Shown piece by piece: positions 1 through 11,077 of a stretch of 64,000 nt of DNA. Each line of letters starts with the position of its first letter. Position 1 is the first letter of the stretch. The notes beneath the pieces are model-generated. The model made no database searches, was not told where the DNA came from, and saw only the letters and a program-made list of their open reading frames with translations. Both the position numbers and the translations under genes were made by a program. The stretch comes from Anthoceros angustus (Eukaryota > Streptophyta > Anthocerotopsida > Anthocerotales > Anthocerotaceae): assembly GCA_010909165.1 (NCBI GenBank), contig MU008229.1, positions 1 to 64,000 on the forward strand, written 5' to 3'.

Positions 1-770
1 GGGCAGACGGATCAATCGGCGATAAAACCAATTGCATCGGTGGCAACAAAGCCAATCTTTGAAAGGGATAGAGGACGCTTGAACTGTCCAAAATTCCAAT
101 TAATTTGTCAATAAAATCAAACACTTATATATGCAAGGTATGAGAGTGACGTAAGGGTTAGCTATACATATTACTATATAAACAAGTCTTGGCCTATATA
201 CATACGTATATACGTATACAAAGGAGGCATATATAAGTACACTAATATAATATAAGTATAGATGGATGTGTACATATATATGTACACATACTTACACATA
301 CTTATGTCTTGAAGCCTATATACATATATATGTATACAAAGGATATGCAAAGGAGGTAAAATAGGAAGGGAAGGACAGAGAGAGAGGTCCTTGTTACAAT
401 CATGTTGCAAGAGGAATAGGAAGAGTATAAAATGGTTGTGATAGGGGAGGTCCTTCTCACACATGATGGAGGAGGAGAAGTGAAAGAGTATAAAAGGGTG
501 TGATAAGGGGGCAATAAATAGCGGGGTGAGGTGAGAGAGAGAGACCAAGCATTGTGTTAAGATGGGGTGAGAAGGTGGATAAGAAATTGACACCACGAAC
601 ACCAAGCCACCATAAAGTGTTGCAATTTTGAAGTGGTACATGAAGTGAGAGACCAAGCATTGTGTTAGGATGGTGGGAGAAGGAAGAGAAAAATGGACCA
701 ACTTAACACCAAGCCATCAAAACATGTTGCAAGTTGGAAGTGTTACATAAAATTGCAACACGTATAACAA
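1..770. repeat. AT-rich dispersed repeat region
   Basis: No gene is supported here. The stretch is AT-rich with many TATA/GTATA runs between about 170 and 350, followed by short related blocks containing 'catgttgcaa' and 'accaagccatcaaaacatg' words around 400, 600-640 and 705-750. The same words recur at 880-930, 2227-2265 and 43.4-43.7 kb, so this is part of a dispersed repeat family. Open frames on the minus strand are low-complexity and not protein-like. Confidence 0.6.
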
Positions 771-775
771 GGCGG

Positions 776-970
776 TGGGAAATTATTAATAATGCTTGTG
801 AGAGAGGTGTACCGGGTGAGGTGGGAAGAGAGAGTGCAGTTCGTGTTAAGATGGTCGCACGAGGAGAACTAACAAACTTAATACCAAGCCTCCAAAACAT
901 GTTGCAATGTGGAAGTGTAACAAAAAATTGCAACATCGACTGTAACATAGGGTGCCCTTTTCTAGTAGGG
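776..970. repeat. Dispersed repeat, copy 1 (partner at 43.5 kb)
   Basis: This roughly 195-base block aligns along its length with 43,511-43,720. Both copies share the order 'aatgcttgtgagagagg', a GA-rich tract, 'gtgttaagatggt', 'acaaacttaatacc', 'agcctccaaa', 'catgttgcaat' and an ending near 'gccttttctag'. The copies differ by substitutions and small indels, as expected of an old interspersed element. No coding content or terminal repeat was found, so the class is unknown. Confidence 0.7.
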
Positions 971-984
971 TTCGGAGCTCGAAT

Positions 985-1500
985 TGCTTCTCACCGGTCC
1001 TCCAGATGTGCTGCTCAACAACCTCGCCTTGTGCTCTCGATAGCACGCCAATGCTTCATCCCCCAAGTACTTCGGCATTTGGATGAAGTTGTATCACTTT
1101 GTGTATGCGGTCTTCAATTCCATCTCCGCACACACCGTACCGTTCTTCTCGATGAAGTCCTCCAGTGGTAAGGTGCCCGCTCGTCCTGTGAACAACTCCA
1201 TTCGATCCTTGTCTCCTCTCATCTTGATGACTCCTAGAGACAAGTCCTCTTGTCGTAAACCCGAGTAATCGAGCAAGCGTGTCTTATGTGTTGCCACTCA
1301 CACATCCTTCAAAGATTATTCATTGAGTCGCTGGGTTCCCCCGCATCCTTCGCTGGTACCAAAATCGAGGTGTTAAATTTCTCTCTCTTTCCGACTTGGT
1401 CGCCGATGGGTAGCTGGTAGTCTGGTCCGGATTGAGTGTGTCCAGGCATGCACTCCAAGCGGTTAGTGGCTAAGTCAAAACCCTTAATCAAGGTTAACAC
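985..1500 (-). mobile_element. Retrotransposon gag-like remnant (tentative)
   Basis: Reading the minus strand gives three abutting protein-like stretches in shifting frames: one of 63 codons (1309-1500), one of 67 codons (1094-1297) and a third covering about 985-1090 with 'YNFIQMPKYLGDEALACY'. The pattern of Trp/Phe-containing helical stretches and 'EHQGEVVEQHIW'-like residues resembles plant retroelement gag proteins, but no zinc knuckle or protease motif is visible. In-frame stops and frame changes make it non-functional as read. It could instead be a decayed host exon; the identification is weak. Confidence 0.35.
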
Positions 1501-1800
1501 ACCGTGCTTGCTTAGATCGTGATTAGTGAAACCTCTAAGTATCTATGCATGTGTAAATTGCATACAAATACTCTTCAGTCTCTATATAAGTCAAGAGTAG
1601 TCTCTATATAAGTCAAGAGCTCAACATGGGTAAGTTGGATAGCAAAATATAAGAACACTAAGCACGCTCGAGTCCAATTAGTACCTGGATGGGGTGCTAG
1701 CCAACGGAGAGTTTTGAATGAATGTAGTAAATCAATGGCTAGATAAATAGCTACTTAAGCATGCTTTAAGCATGTAGGCAAGGGACCCTCTAAAGTGTGT
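1501..1800. other. Intergenic, no feature seen
   Basis: AT-rich sequence with a short local duplication of 'gtctctatataagtcaagag' at about 1578-1619. Nothing coding is supported. Confidence 0.5.
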
Positions 1801-1926
1801 CCAAGGCTTGAGGCCAAGGAGGAGCCTAAGTCCAAGGAGAGGAGGAGAAGAAGCCCAAGTCCAAGGATAGGAGAAGAAGCCCAAGTCCAAGGAGAGGAGG
1901 AGAAGAAGCCCAAGTACAAGGAGAGG
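1801..1926. repeat. Purine-rich minisatellite
   Basis: About four imperfect copies of a 27-31 base unit containing 'gaggagaagaagcccaag'. The minus-strand translation is a Leu/Ser/Pro-rich string that simply reflects the repeat. No transcript evidence can be seen. Confidence 0.75.
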
Positions 1927-2469
1927 AATGAGGCCTCCATTAAGGGTTTGGCCTTTTAAGGCCAACCAACCAAGGAGAAACAAGAGTATTTTACTATTTT
2001 ACTTCAAGGGATAAGGGAAGAGAGGCATCACTAACACACTAAGCCTCGCATCGCCTAGCACACTAAGCTTAGTGTTTATCAATCCTAGCACGCGATATCA
2101 GCGTAAATACACAAGACGCTTGTCAGGAATAGGGGAGGGAGTAGTTAGCATCATGGCACAAACACACCTTCCCACGAACAACACGCGAAATCATCGCTCT
2201 CGGGAGTCGCTTCGCCTCCTCACAACACCAAGCCATCAAAACATGTTGCAAGTTGGAAGTGTACATATATATTATAGTGCCCTTGGACATATTCCTAAGA
2301 TATCTTATGCACTCGATATGCGAAATATCCTTAGAATACACTATAATATGCAAGGAATATGCTAAAGTATATTACTTGAGCTTATCCACTTAGCTAACAT
2401 TGAGAAACACATGCACACACATCCGCGGCAAGGCTTTGATTGATAACAGCGTCTGTATAGAAAGGGGTT
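1927..2469. other. Intergenic with dispersed repeat fragment
   Basis: Mostly AT-rich sequence without a supportable gene. Positions 2227-2265 carry another copy of the 'aacaccaagccatcaaaac' plus 'atgttgcaagttggaagtg' word found at 708-745. A small imperfect palindromic stretch occurs around 2290-2345 ('cctaagatatc' against 'gaaatatccttag'). Confidence 0.5.
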
Positions 2470-4018
2470 TTGAAAAAAATTTTGCCCAACCCTATTTTGC
2501 CCAACCCTATTTCGCTGGAAACTGAAGTTGGTTTGGTTTTGGTTGGTTTTTGTAGGTGTTCCTCCATCGGTTTCGCATTCTCGGCCCAGACCACTTCGTC
2601 GAGTCATTTACATCTGGCGTCGCAGTACTGTGTTCATAGCGATTTAGTCGGTGTGATGAAAGGCCGACCTCATTTTTCCATAATTTACCATGTCCGTAGT
2701 TTAAATTGTGGTTTGTATGTTTTTGTATACCAGCCTAATGGCGATAAGTGCGCCTAACACGCTACAGATACTTGGCACGACCGTAAAAAGAACGCCAAAA
2801 ATGATCTTCTAATGGGAAAACATGTCCTTGGAGGTCGAGGATGTTCCGAACTCCCGATTGTGGCCAATGTAGCAGACATCTGCCAGAGGTTCATTTACCG
2901 GCCCCAGGTCAGGCCTTAGCCACTAAGCGATTGCAAAACAAGTCGTGCACCCCGATCAGGCTGTGCCGCCCCGCACTAAGTCAAGTTGATCTTGGCAGAG
3001 CCAGAATCATCACTCCAAGGTCAAGAAGGGGCCTAGCATGAATCCATATGGTTCGCCTCCTAGCATCCAAAGAAAAAGAACAAAAAAATCTAAAACCCCC
3101 AAAAAGCCCAAGTCCAATTTTTCTGTGCAATTGCGCCGCACTTTCCTAAATTTTTGATATTTTTGAGTTTTTGGTTTTTATATATATTTTGTTTTAAAGG
3201 GTTCCTTTCGACGCTTTTCAACCTTTTTGTGCACAAACCTAATGTGGATATGTTCTTATCTTTACTTAGCCCTCATCTTTTTGTAGTGGTTAAAACTTTG
3301 AACTAGTAGTGAGAACCTTTGCATCTTTTGAATCTTGAGACGTTTGGCGAGGGCTCAAGCCTGAGAAGTGCATATGCCACTCTCATTTCGTGACCGCACG
3401 TGGATCAAGAGCATCAGGTCAATGAAGATATTATTGTCCCAATATATAAGAAACAAAGTCCTGTAAAATTCACAGAGCGAGAGTATAGTCTTAGGATTGA
3501 CTAGACTGTTTGCGCACCAGAATTACAGCAAGCCCTAAAAACTCTAAAATTTTGTATACGTCCAACACCTGGCAATGATTGCCAGGTATTGGAGACTATT
3601 TAAATGACAAGTCTAATAACATGATAATCGTTATCATGGCATCTTTTTGAATTGCCTTTGATCCTCATTCTCTCTAAACACCTAGTATAAGTAGAAATTT
3701 TGTTCTAATTAGTATTGTGGAAGACACCAATTTTGGTGCCATTGAGGACTTCTTCAAAACATAGAATGTGCTTACAGACGTAGGCTAACGAGCTGGCATA
3801 GATTGTATCTATGTGGCGCTGAGGCAAGGTGGCCGACCACAATCTCATTTCAATTCATGTACTAATGTGCTTGGCATGTATGCAAAGCTTATCCCACGCC
3901 CTGTATGTTCGCACTAACCCGTGTCATCGCCCCACCATTTCTCGCCCAATTTTTTTGGCCGCGGTTTCCTTGTGTGATTTCACATCCCCGACCACAGTTC
4001 TTGACGGTTGGTAGTTTT
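2470..4018. repeat. Tandem duplication, unit A (about 1.55 kb)
   Basis: This block is repeated immediately downstream at 4019-5822 in the same orientation. Shared landmarks in order are 'attttgcccaaccctatttt', 'gttcctccatcggtttcgca', 'cgccaaaaatgatcttctaa', 'gtggatatgttcttatcttt', 'gacaagtctaataacatgat' and 'ggttggtagttttga'. Between landmarks the two copies differ largely by short insertions and deletions. No conserved coding frame runs through both copies, so this is non-coding or long-dead sequence. Confidence 0.85.
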
Positions 4019-5822
4019 GAAAAAATTTTGCCCAACCCTATTTTGCCCAACCCTATTTCATTTGAAACCGGTTGGTTTGGTTTTGTTGTAGGTGTTCCTC
4101 CATCGGTTTCGCATTCTCGGCCCAGACCACTTCGTCGAGTCATTTACATCTGGCGTCGCAGTACTGTGTTCATAGCGATTTAGTCGGTGTGATGAAAGGC
4201 CGACCTCATTTTTCCATAATTTCGCCATGTCCGTAGTTTCGCATTTTGTGTGGTTTGTATGTTTTTGTATACTGGGGCCTAGGCGCATAAGTGTGCGCCT
4301 AACATAATGCTATCTTGCACTTGTAACGCACTGCAAAAAGAACGCCAAAAATGATCTTCTAATGGGAAAACATGTCCTTTGGAGGTCTCGAGGATGTTCC
4401 TAACTCCCACAAAATAATGTAGCAGTAGCATCAGGTTCACCTAGACCGCTCTCATATCTATCCTATGCCCTAATGCGATGAAGAGCACCCTATCCCTTTT
4501 ATCCTTTACTGTGTTTCCGTCTCTTTCGGCAGTGATCTAGTACCGAGTTATCATCAAACATGCCAGGGGGGCCAGTTGGGAAAACAAGTGCGTGCACCAG
4601 GGGGCAAGGGGGCCCAGGTGTGCACACAAGTACGCGCACTTGGGGGCAAGGGGCCCAGGTGCGCGCACCAAGGGGCAAGGAGGCTCAGGTGCGCGTGCAC
4701 CCGAGGTCAAGAAGGCCCAGGTGCGCGCACTGCGCGTACTAAGGGGCAAGGAGGCCAAGGTGCGCACACAAGTGCGCACACCCAAGGTCAAGAAGGGCCT
4801 ACGAGCATGAATCCATATGGTTCATGCCTCCTAGTGCATTCCCAAACAGTTCATCCAAAGAAAAAAAGAACAAAAAAATCTAAAACCCCCCAAAAAAAGC
4901 CCAAAAAAGTCCAATTTTTTCAGGCAATTGCGCGCACTTTCCCTAAATTTTTGATATTTTTTGAGTTTTTTGGTTTTTTATATATATTTTGTTTTAAAGG
5001 GTTCCTTTCGACGTTTTCAACCTTTTTTGTGCACAACCCTAATGTGGATATGTTCTTATCTTTACTTAGCCCTCATCTTTTTGTAGTGGTTAAAACTTTG
5101 AACTAGTAGTGAGAACCTTTTGCATCTTTTGAATCTTGAGACGCTTGAGGCCCGACTCAAGTGCACCATGCCACTCTCATTTCGACCGCACGTGGATCAA
5201 GAGCATCGTGTCAATGAAGATATTATTGTCCCAATATATAAGAAACAAAGTCTGTAAAATTCACAGCGAGTATAGTCTTAGGATTGACTGGATTGCGCAC
5301 TGCATACAAGCCCTAAAACCTAAAATTTTATACGTTCAACACCGGCAATGATTGCCGTATTGAGACTATTTAAATGACAAGTCTAATAACATGATAATCG
5401 TTATCATGGCATCTTTTTGAATTGCCTTTGATCCTCATTCTCTCTAAACACCTAGTAGTGGCAGAGAAATTTTGTTCTAGTTAGTATATTGTGGAAGACA
5501 CCAATTTTGGTGCCATTGAGGACTTCTTCAAACATAGAATGTGCTTGCTACAGACGAGTGGCTAACGAGCCTGTGCCATAGATTGTATCTATGTGGCGCC
5601 TGAGGCAAGGTGGCCAGCCACAATCTCATTTCCCTGAATTCATGTACTAATGTGCTTGGCATGTATGCAAAACTGCTATCCTACGCCTCGGTGTATGTTC
5701 GCACTAACCCGTGTCATCAGCCCAATTACTCTTCTCGCCCAATTTTTTTGGCCCGCTAGTTTCCCTTGTGTGATTTCACATCCCTGACCACGAAGTTCTT
5801 CGAGCGGTTGGTAGTTTTGAAA
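4019..5822. repeat. Tandem duplication, unit B (about 1.8 kb)
   Basis: Second copy of the 2470-4018 block. It is longer mainly because it holds a GC-rich minisatellite (4560-4800) that is almost collapsed in unit A, plus many small extra bases. The end 'cggttggtagttttga' matches the end of unit A, which marks the unit boundary. No gene is supported. Confidence 0.85.
4560..4800. repeat. GC-rich minisatellite inside unit B
   Basis: Imperfect repeats of about 26-28 bases built from 'ggggcaaggggcccaggtg' followed by alternating 'cgcgcac'. About eight degenerate copies occur. All three plus-strand frames read through it as Gly/Ala/Arg-rich strings, a property of the repeat rather than evidence of coding. 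The alternating purine-pyrimidine CG/CA steps could favour Z-DNA, which is inference only. Confidence 0.8.
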
Positions 5823-6400
5823 TGCGTGATCGCGGGGGCTAGTCCACCTGGCATGGTGCCCTTCATTGGGTTTTTCCCCCTTTGTTTTTGGGATGGATGG
5901 GTTTTTCCCATCTCTTTTTTATAATAAAATCTTCTTTACCATTTCCTAAGCGCAAGACCACTTGATAACGAAAGAGTCGGCATGATAACCCGTTTCAAGA
6001 TACTCACTTATTCCGCCCATATGTATATTATATTGCTGGGCTATGGAACTGATTAATCGTGCCATACCCATCGCCGCTGATGGCCAGAACGTTAGGAGTA
6101 ATTAAACAGTACCATAATTTACACATACACGTTACCTTAGATAATTACATAGCTATAGAAACATGCTAATCTTTGCCGTACAGAAGAAGAAAAACCTAAT
6201 GTGGAGAACGCGATCAACACCGGTATCGCAAAACCCAATTAAGACTCTATTTTCGCTAGCTAGTAATTAGGTGAAATATCAGGAAGTGTTGTCACACATT
6301 TCCAAGCGGGTTGTTTGGATTCGAACGCATCGAGCTCGGGATTGTTAGCCCTGCCAGCCTACGACTGCCAAGCTTCTCCCAACGATGACGACGGGAGACC
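5823..6400. other. Intergenic, no feature seen
   Basis: AT-rich stretch between the tandem duplication and the small membrane-protein gene. 'ttgggtttttccccctttg' and 'gggtttttcccatctcttt' form a local repeat at about 5866-5920. Nothing coding is supported. Confidence 0.4.
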
Positions 6401-6432
6401 TGGAGGAAAGCGTGACGAACTCGCGAAGGACT

Positions 6433-6798
6433 CTAGAGGGTATGAGCTGCGGTGTTGAGCAGAAGGAGAAGGACAAGCATGACGAAGACGACCCAGCCAA
6501 AGATATCGATGAAGCTTGCGTCGGAGCCATCGTAGCTGACACGACTGCCCTGCCTGGAGTTGGGATACTCCAAGTGCTGGTTATGCTGTGGAGAATAGCT
6601 CCAGTAGAGAAGGAGCACCAGCATGACAGGCACGAGGAGGCTCACAAAAACGCCGAACTGCTTCACAGCCAGCGTGAGCAGCGGTTGGAAGTGGAGCCAT
6701 AGTGGCAGAGCCCACATGGAGGCCAGCACGGCCAGGAAGAAGAGAGGCATCCATGGCGCAGGAGGAGGCGGTCTCTCGTGTGCGTAGTACTCCGCCAT
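6433..6798 (-). CDS. Small three-helix membrane protein, unrecognised
   Basis: An uninterrupted minus-strand frame encodes about 121 residues if started at the Met before 'AEYYAHERPPPPAPW' (6798); Mets 2 and 13 codons upstream are alternatives. I do not recognise a named family. Three hydrophobic segments are visible: roughly residues 14-36 (after the Pro-rich N terminus), 46-68, and 101-118, with a polar loop of about 30 residues between the second and third. The short cytosol-like N terminus of Tyr, His and Pro residues followed by multiple helices resembles small uncharacterised plant membrane proteins. No signal peptide cleavage pattern is obvious. It could be a single-exon gene or one exon of a longer one. 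Confidence 0.5.
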   Translation of the reverse strand: MAEYYAHERPPPPAPWMPLFFLAVLASMWALPLWLHFQPLLTLAVKQFGVFVSLLVPVMLVLLLYWSYSPQHNQHLEYPNSRQGSRVSYDGSDASFIDIFGWVVFVMLVLLLLLNTAAHTL

Positions 6799-6849
6799 GG
6801 ACATGCAGCTCGCAGGCAAGCTTACTGTTTCAAGCAAGTATCAAGGATT

Positions 6850-8033
6850 GCAGCACAAACCATTTCATCCCGAAGTTCAAGAACCAGCCTCCAGCACAGG
6901 CCATGGGGTTGGCCAGCAAGCTTAGGACTCCCTTGAAAACCTTTGCTTACCGGAAGCAGGAGGAGAGGGTTTTGAGAGCGGCTGCTCCAGACTTCAGGGG
7001 CCTTTATCAAGAGAGCACGAGCAGGCTCCACCTGCATCAACAAATGTAACACTCGAGGAGCTTGATGCATGCACGTATGAGGGACAGCAAGAGACGAGGA
7101 GGAGTGAAATATTGGCCCTGTCTTCAGCACACGAGGTCCATATATCACAGTCTGCTGCACATGGCACTTCCGTTGCAAGGGGTTACTGACGTCATGACTG
7201 TAAGGCATGGGCCATGAAAGGTTCCTTTAGTACGAGAGGGACAGTCTGGGACAACAGGTGATCAATCCCGCTCTTGTCTGGACATGCCAATTGGGATGCC
7301 CCCTCTCCATTATATTTTCACATCCCACCAACCAAATCTTTGATCATCCTCACTGTTTGTTGAACCGCGCGGATGCACCAAGCGGAAGGCTCAATCATGC
7401 ATGATGTGAGTACCATGCCCCACACCCTAGCCGGCTTGGACACCTCAAGGAAGTCGATGGTCGTCAACTTGCTACATGAAAAAGGCGATGGCCCTATGCC
7501 GCGCGGTTTGCGATGGTAATGTGCTCGGACGGGATTCATGTGGTGCTGGGGATGGGGGCTTGTGGCCATAGTAACATGCCAGTGAGACGGCCGTACGTGC
7601 CAGAGCATTAATCGCCTCGGAGGTTGAGACGCAGCATCTTGTGCTCCTCTGTACCATCTGATTGAAGGCACTGATCCAGTCTTCTGACAATGGCTGAAGA
7701 AATCCAGCAGGCAGTCACTTGCCTCAAATGACCAGGTGACAGCTCCACATTGTGATCGTCCTTGCCTCACGTCAGGCGTATTGCAGAACCTGCACCAGTT
7801 GGATTGGGTTGATTTCCACTGACCCAGTTAAAATGCCTGTGGGTTTGTGCACCCCAGGATTGCATCCTTTCCACGATATGTACTACTGTGTTTTATTGGG
7901 CAGACCTAAATCCATATCCGAAATTGATATATTATTATAATCTACATTTCTCACATTCAAAATTTGTTCATACCAATGAGGTATCCAGCCGAAATTGTCT
8001 TCGGATTTTGATCTATTTCACAGGTTCCTACAT
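6850..8033. other. Region without a confident gene
   Basis: No gene is firmly supported. The minus-strand frame 7472-7690 (72 codons, containing 'SEDWISAFNQMVQRSTRCC') has reasonable amino-acid composition and could be an exon or an old retroelement piece, but nothing identifies it. A second minus-strand frame overlaps it at 7318-7770, and at most one can be real. The remainder is probably 3' flank of enkurin and 5' flank of the membrane-protein gene. Confidence 0.3.
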
Positions 8034-10648
8034 CTATTTGACGGTAGCAGATCTGGAATATGCGTCTCTTGTTTTGGCACTGGTCTTACTCCAATCAGAT
8101 TCACTACCTCGTTTTGTTCCTTGCACAACCAAAATAACCCTACGAGTTAATGTATTAACATCACTTTCTATTTGAGCCAAGTGAGCCTCATATCTGCATC
8201 ACCATACAAAAGTATTAGCATATTATTTTATGATATTATTATTTAATTATTTTGCATATATTAACATCACTTTCTATTTGAGCCAAGTGAGCCTCGTATC
8301 TACATGACCACACAAAAGTATTAGCATGTTGTTTAATTATTTAATTATTTTACATATCTTACCGTTCTTTACGCTTTTTCTTGGATTCGGTATCTAGAAC
8401 GCACGATAATCTTTGATATTGGTCATTTATTTCCTTCCATTTTGTTTTCAATATATGCAAAAGCTCCCACCTTTCCCTTTCCTCCAATCTACAAGAGCAT
8501 GAAATATTAAACATAAAAGACCATTCATAACAATCCAATGTGGTCACAACATAGCAATCTAAAACCTAGAAATTTTACTTGTGAGTTCCTGGATGGGCGC
8601 AGATGCCCATTTCATGTTTCTCAAGTGCTTCGATTCTCGCTCTTGTAATCTTCATGGCCTCCTCAATTCTCAGCGCTAAATAATTGGGCACCTTGCCGAA
8701 GTTCTTTTTGGTCACGTATCTTCTTGGAGGTGGAGGTGGTGGTTTAGCATCTTTAGAAAAATACAATCAAGATGTCGTTTGAGTTTCAAAATACTTCCTA
8801 TGATTTTAGCAACAAATTTTGTAAGTCAATAGAAATATAAAAATTAATGGATATGTGATTTACGCGAATGAATTTGAGCACGGGCATTTTTGTTAATGAA
8901 ATTATTTCCGCTCCACATGTTGTATATCTGTATTCCATTCCATGATAAGAGATGATTTATTGAGGTGAAAGAACGATGGAAAGAGACCATCTAGGATAAG
9001 AAGTTTCTTTCTTGTAGAAATTATTGATAAAATTAAATAAGTTTTGAGACTTTTTACCGGAGGCTCATGTGGACACTGCATTTTGTATTTTGCCGAACAT
9101 CGAATAGGTGCTGATATTCATTCATAGAAACAACTAATCAATGGCATACTTTATGGATTGAAAGTGTGAATTATAGATTATAGATCATTTTTAAATTACT
9201 ACTTATAATCTTGGGTTCCTTTAAAGTGGTTCTGAAGTCAAACCATGTATGATGATAGGTTCTTTAGCATGCTTCTTCATGAACTTAGTTGTATCGGGTT
9301 TTAAGGATCCAAGTTTATATCCAAAGGTTGCTGCCGGTCTTAGACATTCAGATTCTTTTATTTTTTGTATGAAGATATCCAATCTTTTTTCTTGCTAAAA
9401 ATATCAAAGAAAATATTGGTTAAGTTTTTTTTATCAAATTTATGAGTTTTCCTAAATTTTTAAAAAGTTGTACTAACTAAAGCTTGCTAAACTACCTTTG
9501 ATCGGAGTGGTTTGAACTTCTCCGGCTCCTCCTCCGGTGGAAGGATGATATTATAGATACTTTCATTGGAGAGCATCATTTTTTTTCCTTTGAAAGTGAG
9601 CTACAAATAACATTTCCATGTAAAATAATCCATGGACATAAGTAGCTTGATCAAGTAATCTTAGAAATGAAAGAAACCAAAAGTGCAATAATATGCACTT
9701 GTATGTAGTGTCTTGTAGCCAAGTTGGAAAATTAAACTTCCTAAGTAGATAAGTGCCTTTCTTCAAGTAAGAAATGATTCAAATATCATGTAGGCTTCGA
9801 GGTCTTCAATTCATCATTATGAGGTTGCAACACAAAACATGTTGGCATATATCACATGATCACGAGAAGAATAAATGGGCAATTCCATGCATAAGATTGA
9901 ATCGACAACCATAATCAGGTTCACATAAGAAAAACTTTGAGATGACATGTATTCCCAGGATTTTGCCACGTTTGTAGTGCATGAGCAAATAAAACATAAG
10001 GTAAGTGTTTTATTCCATTCCATGATAAGAGATGATTTATTGAGGTGAAAGAACGATGGAAAGAGACCATCTAGGATAAGAAGTTTCTTTCTTGTAGAAA
10101 TTATTGATAAAATTAAATAAGTTTTGAGACTTTTTACCGGAGGCTCATGTGGACACTGCATTTTGTATTTTGCCTTGGCTGAACATCGAATAGGTGCTGA
10201 TATTCATTCATAGAAACAACTAATCAATGGCATACTTTATGGATTGAAAGTGTGAATTATAGATTATAGATCATTTTTAAATTACTACTTATAATCTTGG
10301 GTTCCTTTAAAGTGGTTCTGAAGTCAAACCATGTATGATGATAGGTTCTTTAGCATGCTTCTTCATGAACTTAGTTGTATCGGGTTTTAAGGATCCAAGT
10401 TTATATCCAAAGGTTCTCGTCTTAGACATTGATTCTTTTATTTTTGTATGAAGATATCCAATCTTTTTCTTGCTAAAATATCAAAGAAAATATTGGTTAA
10501 GTTTTTTATCAAATTTATGAGTTTTCCTAAATTTTTAAAAAGTTGTACTAACTAAAGCTTGCTAAACTACCTTTGATCGGAGTGGTTTGAACTTCTCCTC
10601 CTCCTCCGGTGGAAGGATGATATTATAGATACTTTCATTGGAGAGCAT
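8034..10648 (-). CDS. ENKUR: Enkurin, motile-cilium microtubule inner protein
   Basis: Five exons give an exact open frame of 208 residues: 10571-10648, 10330-10420, 8579-8750, 8363-8488 and 8034-8193, with GT-AG borders and compatible phases throughout. The N terminus has the family's 'ESIYNIILPPEEE' start, the middle a Pro-rich run then 'KKNFGKVPNYL', and the C-terminal half the enkurin domain with 'EERERWELLHILKTKWKEI', 'QYQRLSCVLDT' and 'YEAHLAQIESDV'. Animal enkurin is about 256 residues and sits inside ciliary doublet microtubules; in plants the family is known only where sperm are flagellated, so expression in male gametes is expected (inference). Oddity: exons 1 and 2 exist twice. A second pair (9496-9576, 9244-9338) lies inside intron 2, and its exon-2 copy is 4 bases longer and would shift the frame, so the outer pair is the one that works. 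Confidence 0.85.
8158..8340. repeat. Short tandem duplication of the enkurin last-exon start
   Basis: The block 'catcactttctatttgagcc' through 'aaagtattagcat' occurs at about 8158-8222 and again at about 8265-8325. The first copy contains the acceptor and beginning of the last enkurin exon. The second repeats the acceptor and the first codons ('YEAHLAQIESDV') and then runs into stop-rich AT sequence, so it is a partial, unusable exon copy. Confidence 0.7.
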
Positions 10649-11077
10649 CATTTTTTTTCCTTTGAAAGTGAGCTACAAATAACATTTCCATGTAAAATAA
10701 TCCATGGACATAAGTAGCTTGATCAAGTAATCTTAGAAATGAAAGAAACCACAAAAGTGCAATAATATGCACTTGTATGTAGTGTCTTGTAGCCAAGTTG
10801 GAAAATTAAACTTCCTAAGTAGATAAGTGCCTTTCTTCAAGTAAGAAATGATTCAAATATCATGTAGGCTTCGAGGTCTTCAATTCATCATTATGAGGTT
10901 GCAACATGTTGGCATATATCACATGATCACGAGAAGAATAAATGGGCAATTCCATGCATAAGATTGAATCGACAACCATAATCAGGTTCACATAAGAAAA
11001 ACTTTGAGATGACATGTATTCCCAGGATTTTGCCACGTTTGTAGTGCATGAGCAAATAAAACATAAGGTAAGTGTTT
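8931..11077. repeat. 1.08 kb tandem duplication carrying enkurin exons 1-2
   Basis: Unit 1 is 8931-10010 and unit 2 is 10011-about 11077, both beginning 'tattccattccatgataag' and ending at 'aaacataaggtaagtg'. The units are nearly identical. The differences I can see are mostly insertions or deletions of 1-6 bases (for example near 9335/10415, 9525/10597 and 9830/10903), with hardly any substitutions. Each unit includes enkurin exons 1 and 2 and upstream sequence. Confidence 0.9.

Noticed and set aside
174..701. 175-codon minus-strand frame
   Set aside because: Composition reflects AT-rich repeats (Tyr/Ile/Leu/His runs); no domain.
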